DNA of 64,000 bases from Marinobacter pelagius. GTDB lineage: Bacteria > Pseudomonadota > Gammaproteobacteria > Pseudomonadales > Oleiphilaceae. Every line of letters begins with the position of its first letter. Position 1 is the first letter of the stretch. The position numbers and the translations under genes are program-made. Under the pieces are notes generated by a model, which was not told the DNA's origin, searched no databases, and was given only the letters and a program-made list of their open reading frames with translations. The stretch lies in contig NZ_QNRO01000002.1 in assembly GCF_003315345.1 (NCBI RefSeq), positions 1-64,000 of the forward strand, in the 5' to 3' direction. Positions 37,911-48,677 of the stretch are shown here, piece by piece.

Positions 37911-38252
37911 TCAGAGAATTTCGCGCTGCACTTCCAGTATGGCAGCATCTATGCGGTCCTGGATGGCTTTTTCAACCAGGTCCAGGCGTTGGCTGATCTG
38001 CTGGGAGGAGGTGCCCAGGGCGGCGACGGTCCAGGTGGCGCAGTCGAGGGCTTCCTGATCGGCGGTTTCGGCCACTGCCAGGTCCGGTTCTTTGCCCCAG
38101 ACGGCGCGCAGGGCGGTGAATACCTTGCGTTTGGCTTTGAGGTCTTCGCAGCCATAGAGCTGGAAGTGCAGTATCATCACGCCTACGTGGGGGGTGATGA
38201 CGGGCTGTTGGGGGTTGCTCTCTTTGAGCAGTTTTCGGAGTGCTTCAGACAT
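37911..38252 (-). CDS. DUF503 (YlxP-like) family protein
   Basis: 113 residues. After about 20 extra N-terminal residues the sequence GVMILHFQLYGCEDLKAKRK and the following LAVAETADQEALDCATWTVA match the DUF503 pattern (short alpha/beta protein, single domain). The function is unknown. Elsewhere such genes often lie in nusA-infB clusters, which is not the case here. The start at 38252 follows repeat B by only 22 bp, so the repeat may lie in its 5' leader. Confidence 0.65.
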   Translation of the reverse strand: MSEALRKLLKESNPQQPVITPHVGVMILHFQLYGCEDLKAKRKVFTALRAVWGKEPDLAVAETADQEALDCATWTVAALGTSSQQISQRLDLVEKAIQDRIDAAILEVQREIL

Positions 38253-38274
38253 AGGTATTCCGACTAGGGTGCAG

Positions 38275-38387
38275 GAACCGGTGAGGGATGGCTTTTCAAA
38301 ACCCGCTCCTTCGGCACGTCCCTGTGACGCTTGAGCTCCGCCATCCATGGCTGCGCACAGTTTTGGAAAGCCATCCCTCACCGGTTC
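38275..38387 (-). repeat. Covarying palindromic repeat, copy B (reverse)
   Basis: Arms at 38275-38295 and 38367-38387 are perfectly complementary over 21 bp and unlike those of copy A. Read on the minus strand the core is GTGCGCAGCCATGGATGGCG followed by GAGCTCAAGCGTCACAGGGA. It lies 61 bp past the aidB stop and 22 bp before the DUF503 start. Confidence 0.9.
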
Positions 38388-38448
38388 GCCAACAAATCAG
38401 GTGGAGTCTCCGGGGCTGGGAATCAGAATGGCCCGGGAGACACACCAA

Positions 38449-40149
38449 TTAGCCTACTACAGGCGTCGCCCGTTTGATAATGGCCGCGGCGTCGGTGCCC
38501 GAGGGCAGGTTGCCGTAGTTCATGCCGCCGTTGCTTTCCAGCCGGGATGCGCAGAAGGCGTCAGCCACGGCGCTGGGAGCGTTGCGGATCAGCAGGGAAG
38601 CCTGCATCGCGAGAGCCATGCGATCCACCAGGTTGCGGGCGCGGTACTGGAAATCGCTGATGTCGGCGAAGTCGTTCTGCAGCTGTGCCAGGAAGCGGTC
38701 GAAGCGGGCATCGGCGCCTTTGGCTTCGGCGGCCTCGCGGAAGAAGGCTTCGAGAGTGTCGGGTTCTTTCTGCATGGCCCGGAGGGTGTCCAGGCACTGG
38801 ACGTTGCCGCTGCCTTCCCAGATGGCGTTGACCGGGGATTCCCGGAACAGGCGGGGCATGATGCAGTCTTCCATCACGCCGCTGCCGCCGATGCATTCCA
38901 TGGCCTCGTAGGCATGGTTGGGGGTGCGCTTGCAGATCCAGTATTTGCCGACCGGGGTGGCCAGGCGGGCCAGCAGGCGTTCGTGTTCCTGGTCCTGGTT
39001 GTCCAGGGCGCGGGCGATGCGCATGGTGTAGGCCAGCGCTGCTTCACTTTCCAGGACGAGGTCGGCCAGGACGTTCTGCATCAGCGGCTGGTCGATCAGG
39101 CGGTTGCCGAAGGCGCTGCGGTGGCGGCAGTGGTGGGTGGCCTGGGCCACGGCCTGGCGCATGCCGGCGGAGCTGCCGATCATGCAGTCGAAGCGGGTCA
39201 TGGCGACCATTTCGATGATGGTGGGTACGCCGCGGCCTTCTTCGCCGACCATCCAGGCCAGGGCACCGCGCAGTTCCGCTTCGCTGGAGGCGTTGGCGAC
39301 GTTGCCCATCTTGTTTTTCAGGCGCTGCACCTGCCAGGGGTTCTTGGTCCCGTCCGGGCGCCAGCGGGGCATCAGGAAGCAGGACAGCCCGCCGGGTGCC
39401 TGGGCCAGTACCAGGAAGGCATCGCACATGGGGGCGGAGACGAACCACTTGTGGCCCACCAGTTCGTAAGCCTGGCCGGGGCCTTCGGTGCCGACCGGGT
39501 AGGCAAGGGTGCTGTTGGCCCGGACATCGCTGCCGCCCTGTTTCTCGGTCATGGCCATGCCGATGGTGACGGAACTCTTTTCGGTGTGCGGCACGTTGCG
39601 GGGATCGTAGCTGTTGGCCAGGATTTTCTGTTCCCATTCCCGGGCCAGTTCCGGTTGTTTGCGGATCGAGGGGATGGCGGCAAAAGTCATGGTGACCGGG
39701 CAGCAGTGGGCCGCCTCGACCTGGGAGTGCATGTAATACCTTGCGGCCCGGGTAACATGGGCGCCGGTGCCGGGGTTGGTCCAGGGGCTGCTGTGCAGGC
39801 CGTTTTCCAGGGCGATGCGCATCAGTTCGTGGTAGGACGGATGGAAGTCCACTTCGTCGATGCGATGGCCGAACCGGTCGTGGGTATTGAACACCGGTTT
39901 GTTGGTGTTGGCTCGAAAGCCGAGATCGATGGTGTCAGCCTTGCCCGCCAGATCGCCAAAGGCGCGCAGGCTCTCCACGGCGTGGCCGGCGCCTTCCCGT
40001 TCCGCAGCCTCCCGGAGGGCCTGGTCGTGGTCGAACAGGTTGTAGTTCTCCAGTGCCGGCGGCTGGTTGGTGACTTCATGGGTCACCGCAAGGTAGCGGT
40101 CCCCGGTGAAGGGTGCGCTTGCTTCGGGCTTGGGCTGACGGGCGGTCAT
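38449..40149 (-). CDS. aidB: Acyl-CoA dehydrogenase, AidB family
   Basis: 566-residue flavoprotein of the AidB branch (E. coli AidB 541). Visible features are the FAD-side MTEKQGGSDVRANST, the HKWFVSAPMCDAFLVLAQ core and the C-terminal AYEAMECIGGSGVMEDCIMP. In E. coli AidB is induced in the alkylation response and has isovaleryl-CoA dehydrogenase activity. ATG 40149 has AGGAGG five bases upstream and begins 2 bp after the TetR gene's stop, so the two form an operon. Degradation of a branched acyl-CoA is an alternative role. Confidence 0.88.
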   Translation of the reverse strand: MTARQPKPEASAPFTGDRYLAVTHEVTNQPPALENYNLFDHDQALREAAEREGAGHAVESLRAFGDLAGKADTIDLGFRANTNKPVFNTHDRFGHRIDEVDFHPSYHELMRIALENGLHSSPWTNPGTGAHVTRAARYYMHSQVEAAHCCPVTMTFAAIPSIRKQPELAREWEQKILANSYDPRNVPHTEKSSVTIGMAMTEKQGGSDVRANSTLAYPVGTEGPGQAYELVGHKWFVSAPMCDAFLVLAQAPGGLSCFLMPRWRPDGTKNPWQVQRLKNKMGNVANASSEAELRGALAWMVGEEGRGVPTIIEMVAMTRFDCMIGSSAGMRQAVAQATHHCRHRSAFGNRLIDQPLMQNVLADLVLESEAALAYTMRIARALDNQDQEHERLLARLATPVGKYWICKRTPNHAYEAMECIGGSGVMEDCIMPRLFRESPVNAIWEGSGNVQCLDTLRAMQKEPDTLEAFFREAAEAKGADARFDRFLAQLQNDFADISDFQYRARNLVDRMALAMQASLLIRNAPSAVADAFCASRLESNGGMNYGNLPSGTDAAAIIKRATPVVG

Positions 40150-40151
40150 GG

Positions 40152-40781
40152 CTACCTCCTGGTGCCGGTCAACCCCTGCATGCAAAAACGGATGATGGAG
40201 TCGACCAGTTTGTTTTTGTCGATATCGGCAATGGTTATCTGGCCGGCCAGCGTCGGTGACAGCGGGCCCACCAGGCTTTCAGCAATGGCGCCGACCAGGC
40301 AGGTACTGCTCTGGCGGGCGTCCTGATCCGGAATGCAGCCTTCCTCGATGCCGTCCCGGATCGCCTTTTCAAACAGTTCGGCGTAGGCCCTGCGGTAGAC
40401 CAGCCGTTCCTCTTCCAGTTTCGGGTCCACCGGCTCGGCAATCAGTGCCCAGGCCATCATCGGCCCGCGCATGGCCCGTTCCGCGAATTGGCGGAGCGCG
40501 GCCTCAAGCCTGACGGCGGCATCCCCGTCGGTATTCAGGGCTTCCGCGACCTTGTCCACTTCGCGCTGGGTGGCGGTCCGGAAGATTTCAGCAAACAGGT
40601 CCTCTCTGGATTCGAAATGCCTGTAAATAGTTCCCGTGGCAACGCCGGCCAGGCCCGCAATGCGGGTGATACGGGCACTCCGGAACCCTCCGTTGGCGAC
40701 GCATTCATAGGTGCAGTCGATGATGCGTTGGCGTGCCTGCGCCTTGCGCTGGCGCATTTTCTCCGTTTCGCGATAGGCCAT
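40152..40781 (-). CDS. TetR-family regulator upstream of aidB
   Basis: 209-residue repressor with an N-terminal helix-turn-helix (RITRIAGLAGVATGTIYRHF) and a ligand-binding C-terminal domain. It is cotranscribed with aidB and has a candidate operator 20 bp before its own start, so it probably represses the TetR-aidB operon and responds to an acyl-CoA or similar ligand (inference). Confidence 0.88.
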   Translation of the reverse strand: MAYRETEKMRQRKAQARQRIIDCTYECVANGGFRSARITRIAGLAGVATGTIYRHFESREDLFAEIFRTATQREVDKVAEALNTDGDAAVRLEAALRQFAERAMRGPMMAWALIAEPVDPKLEEERLVYRRAYAELFEKAIRDGIEEGCIPDQDARQSSTCLVGAIAESLVGPLSPTLAGQITIADIDKNKLVDSIIRFCMQGLTGTRR

Positions 40782-40800
40782 GCCGGCTCCTTATAAGCAG

Positions 40801-40814
40801 TGAATCATTATTCA
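40801..40814. promoter_or_regulatory. Candidate TetR operator, TGAAT-N4-ATTCA
   Basis: TGAATCATTATTCA has 5-bp inverted arms with a 4-base centre, 19 bases upstream of the TetR ATG, where an autorepressor would block transcription. Moderate support only. Confidence 0.45.
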
Positions 40815-41057
40815 TTTCTTGTGTCAACGAATCAGGGTGCGCGTCCCCAGTTATTTTGCCATGTAAAATCATGGGCTTATTTTAGGTTACAAAAAATTAC
40901 AAAAAAGACGTTGCCAGGAAATAGCGCGGTAAACAAAACGAGATTATAAAGACGCCAAGACGAGGCCGCAGGCGGTATTTTCGTCGAAACAGAGTGTGTT
41001 CGCCCGCTGGGGTTGGACATCACTTTCGGATCTGTTTTCGTTGATGGAGAGAAGACC

Positions 41058-41279
41058 ATGAGTGAATTCGACGAAAGCAACCTGGAGCAGTCAGGAAACT
41101 GGAGCAGCGACAGCGACGACACCCATTCCGTCGCCGGTCGGGCCCGGGTACGTGCGCAGCTGGAGGCCGATATTGCAGCCTTCTTGCAGCAGGGCGGCCA
41201 AATCCAGCAAGTGGATACCGCCTTCCGTTCCGACTCGCCTCGCAAGGTGGAAGTGGGATTCAACAATCGTTCCCTCTGA
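41058..41279 (+). CDS. Small acidic protein, SutA-like
   Basis: 73 residues: an acidic, serine-rich, probably disordered N-terminus (1-28), a helix (30-48) and the tail AAFLQQGGQIQQV...SPRKVEVGFNNRSL. The FL-x2-GG-x-I/V-Q motif followed by a basic/aromatic tail resembles what I remember of SutA, a Pseudomonas RNA-polymerase-binding protein active in slow growth. This is from memory and not tested. It has GGAGAG before the ATG, an AT-rich leader of about 200 bp (40862-41057) and its own terminator. It is divergent from the TetR gene. Confidence 0.5.
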   Translation: MSEFDESNLEQSGNWSSDSDDTHSVAGRARVRAQLEADIAAFLQQGGQIQQVDTAFRSDSPRKVEVGFNNRSL

Positions 41280-41287
41280 TTTCGGCC

Positions 41288-41310
41288 AGGGGCGGAGCTA
41301 CTCCGCCCCT
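41288..41310 (+). terminator. Terminator hairpin after the SutA-like gene
   Basis: AGGGGCGGAG (41288-41297) and CTCCGCCCCT (41301-41310) pair over 10 bp around a CTA loop, 8 bp past the stop. The T-run is short (TTGT). Confidence 0.6.
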
Positions 41311-41366
41311 TGTCCCGTGATCGGCCGTTCCCCGATATTTTGCTGCTGATAATAGCAGCTGGTTGA

Positions 41367-42575
<1,209 letters not shown>

Positions 42576-42629
42576 CACACTGGAACGCAGCCCCGGCCGA
42601 TCGGGGCGCAAGTGCGGAATCGAGGAACG

Positions 42630-44774
42630 ATGACAACTGAAACAGCAAAAACACAGGCGGTGGTGGACGGTGACCAGAGTATTCCGGCGCCGGTGGAAGT
42701 GCCTCCCACCGGTGAAGAGATCAATCTGGATGCCAGCGAAAACTACTTCAACCGGGAGCTGAGTCTGCTGCAGTTCAATTACCGGGTGCTGAAGCAGGCT
42801 CTGGACACCACCCATCCTTTGATCAACCGCCTGATCTTCTGCTGTATTTTCAGCAGCAACATGGACGAGTTCTTCGAGATCCGGGTTGCCGGTCTGCGCC
42901 AGCAGATGAAGTATGGCCGGGAAACCATCGGTGCCGACGGGATGATGCCGGAGCAGGCCCTCAGCGAGATCAGCCGGGTCGCCCACGAGTACATCCACGA
43001 ACAGTACGACATCCTCAACAATGTCCTGATTCCGGAAATGGAACGGGAAAACATCCATTTCGTTCGCCGCCGGGAATGGACGCCGGAGCAGGCCGAGTGG
43101 GTGCGCAACTACTTCGAGGAAGAGATCCTGCCAGTGGTCAGCCCCATCGGACTGGACCCGTCCCACCCGTTCCCGCGCCTGGTCAACAAGAGCCTGAACT
43201 TCATTGTTGAACTCGATGGCAAGGACGCGTTTGGCCGGGAGACTGGCATGGCGATCGTGCCCGCACCGCGGTCCCTGCCACGCCTGGTGCGCCTGCCGGA
43301 CGAGGTCTGCAATGGCGGTGACAACCTGGTGTTCCTGTCGTCGATGATCCACGCCCATGCCGACGAGCTGTTCCCCGGCATGGAAGTGAAGGGGTGCTAC
43401 CAGTTCCGCCTGACCCGTAACGCGGACCTCGAGCTGGAAGATGACCTGGAAGACCTGGCCTCGGCCCTGCGTGGTGAGCTGCTTAGCCGTCGTTTCGGTG
43501 ATGGTGTGCGGCTGGAGGTGGCCGACAACTGCCCGCAGGAGCTGGTGCAGTTCCTGCTGACCGAGTTCGGTCTGACCGAGCGGGATCTGTACCAGGTACA
43601 TGGACCGGTGAACCTGACCCGGCTGATGGCGGTGGGAGGTCTGGTGGACCGGCAGGACCTCACCTATTCCGGGTTTTCGCCCTCCATTCCCCGGCAGATC
43701 CGCAGCAAGGAGTCGATGTTCGACGCCATCCGCAAGCGTCCGATCCTGCTGCTGCATCCTTACCAGAACTTCAGCCCGGTCGTGGATCTTCTGCGCCAGG
43801 CCGCCAAGGACCCCCAGGTACTGGCCATCCGCCAGACCCTGTACCGCACCGGCGCCGATTCCGAGATTGTCGAGGCCCTGGCGGACGCCGCCCGCCGTGG
43901 CAAGGAAGTTACCGCCGTCATCGAGCTGCGGGCGCGATTCAGTGAGGCCGAGAACCTGGAGCTGGCCAGTCGGCTGCAGGAGGCCGGGGTGATCGTGGTG
44001 TACGGCGTGGTGGGCTACAAGACCCACGCCAAGATGATTTTGATCGTGCGCCGTGAAGAGGGTCGCCTGCGTCGCTATGTGCATCTGGGGACCGGTAACT
44101 ACCACGCCGCCAACGCCCGGTTGTACACCGATTACAGTTTCCTGACCTGTGACGAGTCGATCGGCGATGATGTCAACAAGCTGTTCCAGCAGCTCACCGG
44201 CATGGGCAAGGCCCTGAAGATCAAGAAGCTGTTCCATTCGCCGTTCACCCTGCACACGCGCCTGTTGAGTCTGATCGACCGGGAAGCGGGTTTCGGCGAG
44301 AAGGGCCGGATCATTCTCAAGTTCAATGGTCTGACCGAGATCCAGCTGATCAAGGCGCTGTACCGGGCGTCCCAGGCCGGTGCCAAGATCGATCTGATCA
44401 TCCGGGGGATCTGTTGCCTGCGCCCGGAAGTGCCCGGGCTGTCCGATAACATCCGGGTCCGTTCGATCATCGGCCGGTTCCTGGAACACACCCGGGTCTA
44501 CTATTTTGGTAACAACGGTCGCCCGGAGGTGTACTGTTCAAGTGCCGACGGCATGGAGCGGAATCTGCTCAGCCGGGTGGAGACCGCCTTCCCCATCGAG
44601 GACCCGGCGCTGGTGGCGCGCCTCCGGGAGGACCTGGATACCTACCTGGCCGACAACTGCCAGTCCTGGATGCTGCAGCCGGATGGCAGTTACATCCAGA
44701 ATCAGCCGGCCGAGGATGAGGAACGCTTTGCATCCCAGCTGGTCCTGCTCGAGCGACTGACGGGCAAAACCTGA
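42630..44774 (+). CDS. ppk: Polyphosphate kinase 1
   Basis: 714-residue enzyme that reversibly makes polyphosphate from ATP. An N-terminal domain (ENYFNRELSLLQFNYRVLKQ) and two phospholipase-D-like catalytic domains are present. The autophosphorylated His lies in YKTHAKMILIVRREEG and the second conserved His in RFLEHTRVYYF. With hemB it probably forms a transcript under the Pho box at 41407, so polyphosphate would be made on phosphate shift. ppx is not in the window. Confidence 0.95.
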   Translation: MTTETAKTQAVVDGDQSIPAPVEVPPTGEEINLDASENYFNRELSLLQFNYRVLKQALDTTHPLINRLIFCCIFSSNMDEFFEIRVAGLRQQMKYGRETIGADGMMPEQALSEISRVAHEYIHEQYDILNNVLIPEMERENIHFVRRREWTPEQAEWVRNYFEEEILPVVSPIGLDPSHPFPRLVNKSLNFIVELDGKDAFGRETGMAIVPAPRSLPRLVRLPDEVCNGGDNLVFLSSMIHAHADELFPGMEVKGCYQFRLTRNADLELEDDLEDLASALRGELLSRRFGDGVRLEVADNCPQELVQFLLTEFGLTERDLYQVHGPVNLTRLMAVGGLVDRQDLTYSGFSPSIPRQIRSKESMFDAIRKRPILLLHPYQNFSPVVDLLRQAAKDPQVLAIRQTLYRTGADSEIVEALADAARRGKEVTAVIELRARFSEAENLELASRLQEAGVIVVYGVVGYKTHAKMILIVRREEGRLRRYVHLGTGNYHAANARLYTDYSFLTCDESIGDDVNKLFQQLTGMGKALKIKKLFHSPFTLHTRLLSLIDREAGFGEKGRIILKFNGLTEIQLIKALYRASQAGAKIDLIIRGICCLRPEVPGLSDNIRVRSIIGRFLEHTRVYYFGNNGRPEVYCSSADGMERNLLSRVETAFPIEDPALVARLREDLDTYLADNCQSWMLQPDGSYIQNQPAEDEERFASQLVLLERLTGKT

Positions 44775-44789
44775 CAAACGGAGGCGCCA

Positions 44790-45959
44790 GTGAAGCGCGC
44801 ATGGATTGTGGCCGGTGTGGTACTGCTGGCTGGTGGAGGCATCCTGCCCTGGGGCGTTGGGTACCTGACCGAGCATCAGTGGCAGCGGGCGGTCACCGAG
44901 GTGAACGACACCCAGCCGTTCATGCGGGTGGACACCCGAGATTACCAGCGCGGCATACTGGGCGCCGAGGTACGCGGCACGCTGGTGCTGCAGGATCCCG
45001 AAGCCGGTGAGAACCGCCCCCTGGAATTCGTCGCCCACGTCACCCACGGGATTACCGGTAGCCTGATGACCTTCGAGCCGGCCGACGGCTGGTCCTCAAT
45101 GGAGGCTGACTGGTTTCCGGGCGAGGATCCCACATTGACCCTGGAAACCCGGCTCTGGGGTGAGGTGACGCTGAAGCTGGATCTGCCCGAGTTGATGATC
45201 TCCGATCCGGATATGGATGTCCGGGTTGTGGGCCTGCAGCTGGACCAGTCCCTGGAGCACCTGAGTGGCGATGTCTGGACCGGGCAGGGGGAACTGCGGC
45301 TGGATTCCCTGGGGGTCTCCCCGGTCGGCGGCTCGCCGGTCAGTCTGTCGGACGTGATTGTCACCAGTACCAGTGAACCCCGGGACGACGACACCCGCCT
45401 GGATTCCCGGGTCGAGTTCAACCTGGGTCAGGTGGAGGTCTTGGATGGGACCTATGGTCCGCATCGGCTGGTCTTTGCCCTGGACAACCTGGAGGTCGCC
45501 AGCTGGAATCAGTTGGCGAACGGGATGGCTGAGCTTCAGGCCAACACCCTGGAGGGCGGCCAGAATACCGGGTTCGAGCGGCAGATGCAGGCCATGGAAC
45601 AGGTCAACCAGGCGTTTCGACGCCTGGCAGCGGCAGGTTTTTCCATGTCCATTCCGGAGCTCAGTGTCGCCACTCCGGAGGGTGATATCCGGGGCCAGAT
45701 GGAAATCCGCCATCCTGAACTGGATGCAGAGCAGGCGTCGTCAATGCTGCTGGTGATGCAGGGGCTGACCGGGGATCTGAACCTGACCCTGCCGCTGGCG
45801 CTGGCCGAGCAGCACCCGGCGGTGATGCTGCAGTTGGCGCCGCTGATCAAGCAGGGATTGTTGGTCCAGGAAGGAGACCGCCTGGTGATGAAGGGGCAGA
45901 TGGAAGATCTGCTGCTGACGGTGAACGGCATCGAGATTCCATTGCCGCCCCTGCTCTGA
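44790..45959 (+). CDS. DUF945 (YdgA-like) envelope protein
   Basis: 389 residues, anchored by one N-terminal helix (residues 3-23) with the rest periplasmic and beta-rich. The family opening QWQRAVTEVN...DYQRGILGAEVRG is characteristic. The function of DUF945/YdgA is unknown. GTG start with GGAGG six bases upstream, 15 bp after ppk1, so it may share the Pho-controlled transcript. It ends at a strong bidirectional terminator. Confidence 0.78.
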   Translation: MKRAWIVAGVVLLAGGGILPWGVGYLTEHQWQRAVTEVNDTQPFMRVDTRDYQRGILGAEVRGTLVLQDPEAGENRPLEFVAHVTHGITGSLMTFEPADGWSSMEADWFPGEDPTLTLETRLWGEVTLKLDLPELMISDPDMDVRVVGLQLDQSLEHLSGDVWTGQGELRLDSLGVSPVGGSPVSLSDVIVTSTSEPRDDDTRLDSRVEFNLGQVEVLDGTYGPHRLVFALDNLEVASWNQLANGMAELQANTLEGGQNTGFERQMQAMEQVNQAFRRLAAAGFSMSIPELSVATPEGDIRGQMEIRHPELDAEQASSMLLVMQGLTGDLNLTLPLALAEQHPAVMLQLAPLIKQGLLVQEGDRLVMKGQMEDLLLTVNGIEIPLPPLL

Positions 45960-45971
45960 CTCATTCAGGCG

Positions 45972-46014
45972 CAGATACAGAAAAGCCCCGGAATCCGGGG
46001 CTTTTCTGTATCTG
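45972..46014. terminator. Bidirectional terminator between DUF945 and ferredoxin genes
   Basis: Arms 45972-45991 and 45995-46014 pair over 20 bp around AAT. The AAAAGCCCCGG/CCGGGGCTTTT centre gives a GC stem with T-run in both directions. Confidence 0.85.
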
Positions 46015-46032
46015 GTTGCTCAATCCGGTTAC

Positions 46033-46293
<261 letters not shown>

Positions 46294-46299
46294 TCAGGC

Positions 46300-46809
<510 letters not shown>

Positions 46810-46886
46810 TCAGCATTCCTGGTTGTTCTGTAGTTGCCGTGGGTGGGATTCCGGGGCTTAGGAGTGGGGGAATTAACTTCGTGGCT

Positions 46887-46995
46887 GGGCCAATCGGATG
46901 GGGCTTTCCGGAAACCGCTACGAGCACATCCCTGTGCGCTTGGCTCCGCCATCCATGGCTCCGCACATTTCCGGAAAGCCCCATCCGATTGGCCC
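46887..46995 (-). repeat. Covarying palindromic repeat, copy C (reverse)
   Basis: Arms at 46887-46914 and 46968-46995 are perfectly complementary over 28 bp, the longest of the four. The minus-strand core is GTGCGGAGCCATGGATGGCG followed by GAGCCAAGCGCACAGGGATG. It lies 63 bp past the GMC stop and 110 bp before the coaD start. Confidence 0.92.
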
Positions 46996-47058
46996 GGCGA
47001 ACGGTGTTGCAGGCCGCCCCGACTTCCTGGGAAGAACGGGACAGGCGTGCCGAGCCGA

Positions 47059-48651
47059 TCAGGTCTTGAGGCGATTGGCCAGTCTTGTGCTGTTCCGCGC
47101 CGAAAGCGCATACACCGACAACTGCGGGTTCGCACCGATGCTGGTCGGGAAGATCGAGGCATCATGCACACTCAGGTTGCCGACGTGGTGGTGTTCCCCG
47201 AAGCCGTTGACGACCGATTCCTCGGGATTGGCGCCCATGCCGCAGCCGCCCATCTGGTGGGCGGTGAACAGGCGGACGCGGTGCAGCTCCATGGGGAGTT
47301 GGTCGATGGCGGCTTTGGCGTCGGCTAGGGTGGTGTACCAGTCGGAGTCCAGGTGCATGAGGCGGACGCGTTTGGCGCCGGCGGCGAACTGGATTTCGGC
47401 CATGGTGTGGAAGGCGCGGCGCAGGCCGTCCCAGAGGTAGTCGGTAACCGGGTAGTCCAGGTAGGGGCTTCCGTCGTCGCGCAGGCCGATGGTGCCGCCG
47501 GGGCTGTCGGGGTGGAAGCCATCCCGGAGCAGGGCGATGACGGAGTTCATCCAGGGCAGGCGGGCCATGGTGTTGATCTGGATGTCGCCGTGGCCGGGGA
47601 TGACGCCGCTGGACATGGCCGGGTGCAAAGGGGGCACCTCGAGTTTGTAGCCTACCGGGCCGTCGACGCCGCCGCTGAAGTTGAAGTGGTCGGAGTAGAT
47701 TGACTGGGGCGCGCCGTAGAAGGGTTCGACCTTTTCCGGCATTTCCGCGACGCAGGCGTTGACCGGATGGATGAAGGAGCGTTTGCCGATGCGGTTGTGC
47801 GGGTCAGGGATATCGGAGCGCAGCAGCAGGCCCGGGGTGCCGATGGCGCTGGCGGCGGCAACGAAGTGCCGGGCTTTCAGGGTGACCGTGACGCCCGAGG
47901 GTGTGATGCCGTCGGCGGCCATGGCACTGGCCTGGAGGTGGTCGACCCGGTCCTGGTTCATCACCAGTTTGTCCGCCCGCAGGCCGTGGATCAGGTGGGC
48001 ATCGTTATCCAGAGCCCCCGGGACGGTGGTTAGCAGTGCGCCCTGTTTGGCGTTGGTGGGGCAGCCGACGCCGCAGTAGCCCAGGTTCCAGCAGCCTTTG
48101 ACGTTACGGGGAATAACCTGCCAGCTGTAACCGAGCTGTTCGCAGCCCTGGCGCAGGATGTCGTTGTTGACGTTGGGCTTCACCGCCCAGGGTTCCATGT
48201 TATGGCGCTGTTCCCGGCCGTCGAACCAGGGCGCCATGGCGTCCGGGGCGAGGGCGTCTAGGCCGAAGCGTTCGGCCCAGTAGTTCAGAGTGGCGTCCGG
48301 GGTGCGGAAGCTGCTGGTCCAGTTCACGGTGGTGGAGCCGCCAACACAGCGGCCCTGGAGGATCGCAATGGCGCCGTCTTTGGTGACCCGGCTCATGCCC
48401 TCCTGGTACAGGCTGGCGTAGGCGCTGAGTTCGTCCATCTTGAAGTCTTTCTGGTAATACAGCCGGCCCTCTTCCACCAGGATGACGGACAGGCCGCTTT
48501 TGGCCAGGATCTCGGCGGTGGTGCCGCCACCGGCGCCGGTGCCGATCACCACGACATCGGCTTCAAGGGTGCGATTTTCAGTCAGGGTAGCGCCATCGGT
48601 GACTTTCCAGCCGGATTCCAGGCCCTGGGCGATTCGATCTTTTAACTGCAT
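47059..48651 (-). CDS. GMC-family FAD oxidoreductase, probable alcohol dehydrogenase
   Basis: 530 residues. The FAD motif VVVIGTGAGGGTTAEILA lies at about 37-54, the GMC core has GRCVGGSTTVNW, and the C-terminal catalytic HQMGGCGMG...VHDASIFPTSIGANPQ contains the expected residues. A cysteine-rich loop (CWNLGYCGVGCP) resembles that of long-chain alcohol oxidases. ATG 48651 with GGAG is preferred over the TTG at 48666. It lies 26 bp after the Tat lipoprotein gene, which fits as its small subunit. Probable role: oxidation of alcohols to aldehydes for the dehydrogenase encoded upstream. Confidence 0.85.
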   Translation of the reverse strand: MQLKDRIAQGLESGWKVTDGATLTENRTLEADVVVIGTGAGGGTTAEILAKSGLSVILVEEGRLYYQKDFKMDELSAYASLYQEGMSRVTKDGAIAILQGRCVGGSTTVNWTSSFRTPDATLNYWAERFGLDALAPDAMAPWFDGREQRHNMEPWAVKPNVNNDILRQGCEQLGYSWQVIPRNVKGCWNLGYCGVGCPTNAKQGALLTTVPGALDNDAHLIHGLRADKLVMNQDRVDHLQASAMAADGITPSGVTVTLKARHFVAAASAIGTPGLLLRSDIPDPHNRIGKRSFIHPVNACVAEMPEKVEPFYGAPQSIYSDHFNFSGGVDGPVGYKLEVPPLHPAMSSGVIPGHGDIQINTMARLPWMNSVIALLRDGFHPDSPGGTIGLRDDGSPYLDYPVTDYLWDGLRRAFHTMAEIQFAAGAKRVRLMHLDSDWYTTLADAKAAIDQLPMELHRVRLFTAHQMGGCGMGANPEESVVNGFGEHHHVGNLSVHDASIFPTSIGANPQLSVYALSARNSTRLANRLKT

Positions 48652-48677
48652 GGTTGGCTCCGTCAATCAGCTGGGGG

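Noticed and set aside
38347..40326. Open frame of 659 codons on the plus strand opposite aidB
   Set aside because: Antisense to an intact AidB with good RBS. Low-complexity Gly/Ala/His composition is typical of shadow frames.
46834..47328. Open frame crossing repeat C
   Set aside because: Coding frames through the palindromes arise from the shared core and change with each copy. No RBS and no conserved product.
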